NCBI RefSeq assembly: GCF_009363715.1
Contig: NZ_CP045404.1
Span: 2,510,001 to 2,574,000, forward strand
Origin: Roseovarius sp. THAF9
Lineage (GTDB): Bacteria > Pseudomonadota > Alphaproteobacteria > Rhodobacterales > Rhodobacteraceae
DNA length: 64,000 bases
Direction of reading: 5' to 3'
In this document: piece by piece, positions 59,555-64,000 of the stretch
How the letters are laid out: each line of letters begins with the position of its first letter
Position numbering within the stretch: the first letter of the stretch is position 1
Notes under the pieces: model-generated
Told to the model about the DNA's origin: nothing
Database searches by the model: none
The model's input: only the letters and a program-made list of their open reading frames with translations
Position numbers and translations under genes: made by a program

Positions 59555-60310
59555 ATGACACTGACAGGAAAACACGCCCTAGTCACCGGCGGCGGCACCG
59601 GTATCGGTCTCGCCATCGCCCGCGCCCTGCAAGACAATGGCGCAGAGGTCACCATCACCGGCCGCCGCGCCGATGTTCTGGACGAGGCCGCCGGCGCCCA
59701 CGGCCTTCACGCCCAGGTCATGGACGTGCGCGACGAGGCCAGCGTCGTCGAAGGCATCGCCGCCTCAGTCACCGCACGCGGGCCGATCCAGATCTGCGTG
59801 CCCAATGCCGGCATCGCCGAGGGCCGCAACCTGTCCAAGACCGACACCGATTTCTGGCACCGCACCATGGCCACCAACCTCGATGGCGCGTTCTGGACCA
59901 TCCGCAGCGCGCTGGCGTCGATGAAGACCACCGATTGGGGCCGCGTGGTGGCGATCTCTTCCATCGCGGGTATCAGGGGCCTCAAGGGCGCCGCCGCCTA
60001 CTCCGCCTCCAAGCACGGGCTCATTGGCCTCATTCGCGCGCTCAGCGAGGATTACATGGGCAGCGCCTTCACCTTCAACGCGGTCTGCCCCGGCTATGTC
60101 GATACCGATATCGTCACCCGCAACGTCGACGCCATCAGCGCCCGCGCCGGGGTGGATGCGGACACCGCCCGGTCCATGATGGTCGACGCCAACCGCCACA
60201 AGCGCCTGATTGATCCCTTCGAGGTCGCCGCCGCCGTCACCTGGCTCTGCGACCCGGGATCACAAAGCGTCAACGGCCAGACCATCGAGATCGCCGGCGG
60301 CCAGGTCTGA
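59555..60310 (+). CDS. SDR family NAD(P)-dependent oxidoreductase
   Basis: 251 residues. Cofactor loop TGGGTGIGLAIA, NAG-type motif PNAGIAE, the Ser of AISSIAG and the catalytic YSASKHG give a full classical SDR. C-terminal IEIAGGQV is common. Substrate unknown. The stop overlaps the next start (TGATG). Confidence 0.92.
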   Translation: MTLTGKHALVTGGGTGIGLAIARALQDNGAEVTITGRRADVLDEAAGAHGLHAQVMDVRDEASVVEGIAASVTARGPIQICVPNAGIAEGRNLSKTDTDFWHRTMATNLDGAFWTIRSALASMKTTDWGRVVAISSIAGIRGLKGAAAYSASKHGLIGLIRALSEDYMGSAFTFNAVCPGYVDTDIVTRNVDAISARAGVDADTARSMMVDANRHKRLIDPFEVAAAVTWLCDPGSQSVNGQTIEIAGGQV

Positions 60311-60666
60311 TGCTGTCCCGCGACGCGTTCATGGAATTTTGCGCGTCGCTCCCCGCCACCACCCATGTTGTTCAATGGGGCAACGCCGATGTCTGGAAAG
60401 TCGGCGGCAAGGTCTTCGCCATCGCCGGATGGAACGACGGGCGCGACGCCTACACGTTCAAGGCCTCGGACATCGCCTATGAGGTCCTTCAGGATCAGCC
60501 CGGCATCCGCCCTGCCCCCTACTTGGCCTCGCGCGGGATGAAGTGGTTGCAAGTCCACGATGATCCGGGCCTCTCCGACGACAGCCTGAGGGATCATTTC
60601 AAAGCGTCTTACGACATGGTTGTGGCAGGCCTCACCAAGAAGAAACGCACCGAACTCGGCCTCTGA
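60310..60666 (+). CDS. MmcQ/YjbR family protein
   Basis: 118 residues. The YjbR/CyaY-like fold is seen in FMEFCASLPATTHVVQWGN, DVWKVGGKVFAIAGWND and SYDMVVAGLTKKKRTELG. The family is thought to bind DNA but evidence is thin. It is coupled to the SDR by a shared base. Confidence 0.88.
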   Translation: MLSRDAFMEFCASLPATTHVVQWGNADVWKVGGKVFAIAGWNDGRDAYTFKASDIAYEVLQDQPGIRPAPYLASRGMKWLQVHDDPGLSDDSLRDHFKASYDMVVAGLTKKKRTELGL

Positions 60667-60843
60667 GGCCCTCGGCACACGCCCGCAAATCGCCTCAATT
60701 TACCTCGAATTCGCCTAAAACCCCCCGCTTTCCAGCCACGGGCGCAATGTATCCGATTTGGAAACAACCGGGGCGATCCAGCAGTCATCGCTTCGTTCGG
60801 CCAGCCGGCAAAGACCGGCGGTCCCTGAGGAAGGAGCAGAGCG

Positions 60844-63018
60844 ATGCCGACTTACACGGTGCGCGTATACGATACGGATCCACTCGGCATTCTGTCGGGC
60901 ACGATCGGCGGTTTCGGAACCTGGTCGGGTGAAGAACCCCCGACCGGCACGGCCACGATCACCGACAACGAGGCAGGGATCGAAGGCCAGACGCTCGACA
61001 GCGACGCCGCGGGTGGCGAATCCGCGACCGCGAACATCACGGTCGGCGGCAACACCTCCGCCGGCGCCCCGGTCTACGCCGAGGAAAGCTGGACCGTCCG
61101 CGACACCGTCACGGGCGAGGTCTTCAACGTCATCACACTGCGCGTCGATGCCGGAGGGGCGACAGGCTACTACACAGTCTCCGAAGTCCCTCTTGTCGCC
61201 GGTCGCAGTTACGAAACGCTGGACTACAGCACTGATCCGGACGTAAACGCCGGTGATCCCGCCTTCAATATCGACGACTACCAGGAACCCGGCCTCGAGG
61301 TCGACGGCACCGCCGGAAACGACACGATCGACGCGGGCTACACCGACGCCGATGGCGACAGCGTCGGTGACGGCGCCGACACGGTTCAGGCCGGTTCAGG
61401 CAATGACAGCATCGAAAGCGGGGCGGGCGACGACGTCGTCTTTGGCGATGTGGGCTCCGACACGATCATCGGCGGCGACGGCAACGACTATCTCAAGGGC
61501 AGCGAGCAGGATACTGGCGGCACCGGGATCGGCGGTACCAACACCGCCGGAAACACCTTTACCGTCATCAATCTCGGCACCTTCGCCGACGTGGACCCGA
61601 CCGAAACCAACGGCGTCTCGGAAAACGGGGCCGACCTCGAAGGCACCTATGGCGGCCTCGGCTCGGAGCTCTACAACAACTTCCAGACGGCGGTGACATC
61701 CGACACCAACGGCGACAACACGCTGGCCGACAATGACAACGGCGCCACGCCGGAAAACATCACCATCGACGGCGTCACCTACCAGCTCGACAGCACGCAT
61801 GTCTTCGACGCGACCGTGACCTTCGCCGATGGCTCCTCCGGCACCTTCACCGCCGTGGTCTCGCAGACCACGACGGGCGAAACCTTCCTGATGCCGGAAT
61901 TCACCAACAACGCCGACAACGCGTTGCTGACTTCCCAACCCATCGTTTCGATCTCTCTGGACCTTCTGACCAACGACGATACCGGGCTGGTCGCCAACCG
62001 GATCGACGCCGACTACCAGGTTCCCGCAGCCAGTTCCGACACCTCCGCCGACAGCATCGAGGGCGGCGCGGGCGACGACACGCTGGTGGGCGATCTGGGC
62101 AACGACACGCTGATCGGCGGCACCGGCGCGGATGTCTTCTATGGCGGTCTCGGCGATGACGAGATGTATCTGGCCGAGGGCGACAGCGCCTTTGGCGGCG
62201 ACGGCGACGACCTCTTCGTGCTGGGCGACCTGGGCGAGGCCGGCTCCAGCACCATCACCATCACCGGCGGCGAAGGCAACGAGACGAACGGCGACACGCT
62301 GCAACTGACGCCCGATGTCACCTTCGACGACATCACCTTCACCAACACCGATGACGGCGCGGGCGGGCTTTCGGGCAATTTCACGCTGGCCGACGGCACC
62401 TCGGTCAGCTTCTCGGAAATCGAGAACATCATCTGTTTCACCCCCGGCACCCGCATTTTGACGCCCCAAGGCGAACGCGCCATCGAGACACTGCGCCCCG
62501 GCGACCTCGTCATCACCCGCGACAACGGCCCCCAGCCCATTCGCTGGCTGGGCCACCGCACGGTCGAAGGGCGCGGCAAGTTCGCCCCCATCGCCGTCAA
62601 CTCCACCGTGATGGAGGGCGCGCGCCGCCCTCTGCTGGTCTCGCCGCAGCACCGGCTGCTCTTCAGCGGCTACCGCACCCAGCTTCTTTTTGGTGAAAGC
62701 GAAGTCCTGGTAGCGGCCAAGCACCTTGTCGACGGTCATGATGTGCGCATCACCGAACGGCATCTCGTCACCTACTTCCACATGATGCTCGACCAGCACG
62801 AAATCGTCTATGCCGAGGGCGCCGCCACCGAAAGCTTCCTTGCCGCAGATGTGGGCGTCGGTGCGCTCTCGGATGCCTCGCGCGAGGACATGTTCCGCGC
62901 CTTCCCGCACCTGCGCGGCGATCTCTCGGCCTATGGCGACACCGCCCGGCTTTGCCTGCGCGCACACGAGGCGCGCCTTGTGGTTGAGCCACGTGCCGCA
63001 CTTGCAATGGTCGCGTGA
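60844..63018 (+). CDS. RTX-type calcium-binding protein with C-terminal Hint domain
   Basis: 724 residues, acidic. Calcium-binding nonapeptide repeats occur twice, around 185-220 (GSGNDSIESGAGDDVVFGDV) and around 400-440 (GAGDDTLVGDLGNDTLIGGT). A Hint (hedgehog/intein) domain from about residue 530 starts at CFTPGTRILTPQGERAIETL and continues with PLLVSPQHRLLFSG. Hint domains can cleave a peptide bond with the Cys as nucleophile; in this family that is unproven. It is probably secreted by a type I system, as no signal peptide is present. AGGAAGGAG precedes the ATG. Confidence 0.9.
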   Translation: MPTYTVRVYDTDPLGILSGTIGGFGTWSGEEPPTGTATITDNEAGIEGQTLDSDAAGGESATANITVGGNTSAGAPVYAEESWTVRDTVTGEVFNVITLRVDAGGATGYYTVSEVPLVAGRSYETLDYSTDPDVNAGDPAFNIDDYQEPGLEVDGTAGNDTIDAGYTDADGDSVGDGADTVQAGSGNDSIESGAGDDVVFGDVGSDTIIGGDGNDYLKGSEQDTGGTGIGGTNTAGNTFTVINLGTFADVDPTETNGVSENGADLEGTYGGLGSELYNNFQTAVTSDTNGDNTLADNDNGATPENITIDGVTYQLDSTHVFDATVTFADGSSGTFTAVVSQTTTGETFLMPEFTNNADNALLTSQPIVSISLDLLTNDDTGLVANRIDADYQVPAASSDTSADSIEGGAGDDTLVGDLGNDTLIGGTGADVFYGGLGDDEMYLAEGDSAFGGDGDDLFVLGDLGEAGSSTITITGGEGNETNGDTLQLTPDVTFDDITFTNTDDGAGGLSGNFTLADGTSVSFSEIENIICFTPGTRILTPQGERAIETLRPGDLVITRDNGPQPIRWLGHRTVEGRGKFAPIAVNSTVMEGARRPLLVSPQHRLLFSGYRTQLLFGESEVLVAAKHLVDGHDVRITERHLVTYFHMMLDQHEIVYAEGAATESFLAADVGVGALSDASREDMFRAFPHLRGDLSAYGDTARLCLRAHEARLVVEPRAALAMVA

Positions 63019-63232
63019 TAACACATTAAATTTTAGGGAAAATTCTTAGTCTCGCCACATTCCCCCCGAATTCCGACCAAGCCCGATTCCTAATGTCGAT
63101 CCCAACGTCGGCCAACAAACGAACCGACATAGACAAAACGGATCGAGCAGTATTCATGGTGACCAGGGTCAATAAGTGCCCCGGCCTGGGGCCATCGCGC
63201 GACACATTGCGTGCGCGGCCGTGGTGCGCGCC

Positions 63233-64000
63233 ATGAGCACCTACACCGTCACCATCGCCAACTGGAACGACGCGGCCTTCTGGGCTGCGATCTCTGAAAC
63301 CGCGGGCGGCCACACGCTCGATTTCTCCGCCCTGCCCGCAAACTACGCCGTCGACATCGACAAGGCGACAGGCCGGATCATCCTCACCGACGGCACTACG
63401 ACCTTCACCGTGGGCGAGGCGGGCTTTGGCGGAGTCTCCGACGCCAGCCTGGGCGGCACCACGCTGCTGGACTATTTCGAAACGCTGACCTTCGGCGACG
63501 GCGACCATACCGTCACCGGCGACGCCAGTTTCGAGACCATCACCTCGGGCAGCGGCACGGACAGCATCGACGGCGGCGGCGGGGACGACAGCATCGACGC
63601 AGGCGGCGGCGACGATACCGTCGATGGCGGACAGGGCAATGATCTGATCCAGGGTGGTGACGGCAACGATCTCCTGTTCGACAGCGGCACCGGCGGCGCG
63701 AATACCGAGACCATCCATGGCGGAAGCGGCAACGACACCATCGACGGCGGAGAGCGCAGCGACACCGTCTATGGCGGCGACGGCGACGACCTGATCCTCG
63801 ATTCTGGCGGCGCCGCCTCGGACGACACGCTCTATGGCGAGGCCGGTAACGACACGATCTACGGCGGCACCCGCGAGGACCTGATCGACGGTGGCGCGGA
63901 CGACGACCACATCTTCGGCGGCGACGGCAGCGACACCATCCTGGGCGGCACGGGCAATGACCGCATTTCGGCCGATGACTTCACGCCCACCGGCCCCAAC
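63233..64000 (+). CDS. RTX-type calcium-binding protein (cut at right edge)
   Basis: 256 residues are visible and the frame is open to the end. The start MSTYTVTIANWND is like the start of the preceding gene (MPTYTV). From about residue 100 come many nonapeptide repeats: GGGGDDSIDAGGGDDTVDGG, GGQGNDLIQGGDGNDLL and GGDGSDTILGGTGNDRI. No signal peptide, consistent with type I export. The SD is weak. It may carry a Hint domain further on, as its neighbour does. Confidence 0.85.
   Translation, partial: MSTYTVTIANWNDAAFWAAISETAGGHTLDFSALPANYAVDIDKATGRIILTDGTTTFTVGEAGFGGVSDASLGGTTLLDYFETLTFGDGDHTVTGDASFETITSGSGTDSIDGGGGDDSIDAGGGDDTVDGGQGNDLIQGGDGNDLLFDSGTGGANTETIHGGSGNDTIDGGERSDTVYGGDGDDLILDSGGAASDDTLYGEAGNDTIYGGTREDLIDGGADDDHIFGGDGSDTILGGTGNDRISADDFTPTGPN

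Noticed and set aside
61396-63024. 542-aa open frame on the minus strand
   Set aside because: Antisense to the RTX/Hint gene; its Gly/Val/Ala repeats mirror the RTX repeats.
63540-63960. Tandem DNA repeats as a CRISPR or satellite
   Set aside because: The repetition is protein-level, coding for RTX nonapeptides in one open frame; no fixed repeat-spacer layout.

Overview
The window looks like a chromosome segment of a marine-type alphaproteobacterium of the Rhodobacteraceae (Roseobacter group). The basis is high GC with strong GC3 bias, a split his gene cluster, CarD beside a 7Fe ferredoxin and a Suv3-like helicase, a DddP-related M24 enzyme, MmcB under an alphaproteobacterial LexA box, a tRNA-His with A73 and no encoded G-1, many family-restricted small proteins (DUF1523, DUF6476-like, DUF6324-like), and RTX proteins, one with a C-terminal Hint domain. 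No species can be named. No prophage, insertion sequence, rRNA or CRISPR array is visible.

Layout. 1-1.8 kb: 3' part of a GMC oxidoreductase, a 44-aa membrane peptide, tRNA-Gly. 1.9-7.8 kb: histidine biosynthesis (hisB-hisH, hisA, hisF-hisE), interrupted by four small secreted-protein genes on the other strand. 7.8-10.9 kb: a CoA-binding protein, rlmB, tRNA-Tyr and a sulfotransferase-like gene. 11-18.5 kb: a compact minus-strand array of nine genes built around an AAA+ ATPase and a TelA-like coiled-coil protein with several small membrane proteins. It is preceded by a heat-shock-type promoter very like the one before rpoH at 45 kb. This is the best candidate for an undescribed system. 18.6-25.2 kb: a glycosyltransferase-like gene, metY and a 1001-aa bitopic protein that looks like PilM/GspL and PilP/GspC parts joined together. 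25.4-32.6 kb: a Kef-type antiporter, carD, fdxA, an S4 protein, a Suv3-like helicase and a TPR protein.

32.6-42.9 kb: an SCP2 protein, two hydrolases, then an exonuclease / signal-peptidase-like / ATP-dependent DNA ligase operon with overlapping stops and starts, a DddP-like M24 enzyme with a divergent LysR regulator, an M3 oligopeptidase and a DksA/TraR-type zinc finger. 42.9-47.4 kb: a DUF900 lipoprotein, rpoH, rluD, tRNA-His and mmcB. 47.5-49.7 kb: a two-gene unit of a coiled-coil membrane protein and a membrane-anchored ClpP-fold protein. 50-52.7 kb: ribB(A)-ribH-nusB, with the GTP cyclohydrolase II half lacking its zinc cysteines. 52.8-60.7 kb: an MFS transporter, DUF3422, pntAB, a methyltransferase, an SDR and an MmcQ/YjbR protein. 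60.8-64 kb: two RTX genes, the second cut by the window edge.

Intergenic DNA carries several dispersed inverted-repeat families: a GTAGGGTGGG...CCCACC element (five copies), a GTCCCGG...CCGGGAC element (three copies), and strikingly AT-rich perfect or near-perfect palindromes with a CGCA/TGCGCA core (at about 9.9, 38.0, 46.9 and 59.5 kb).
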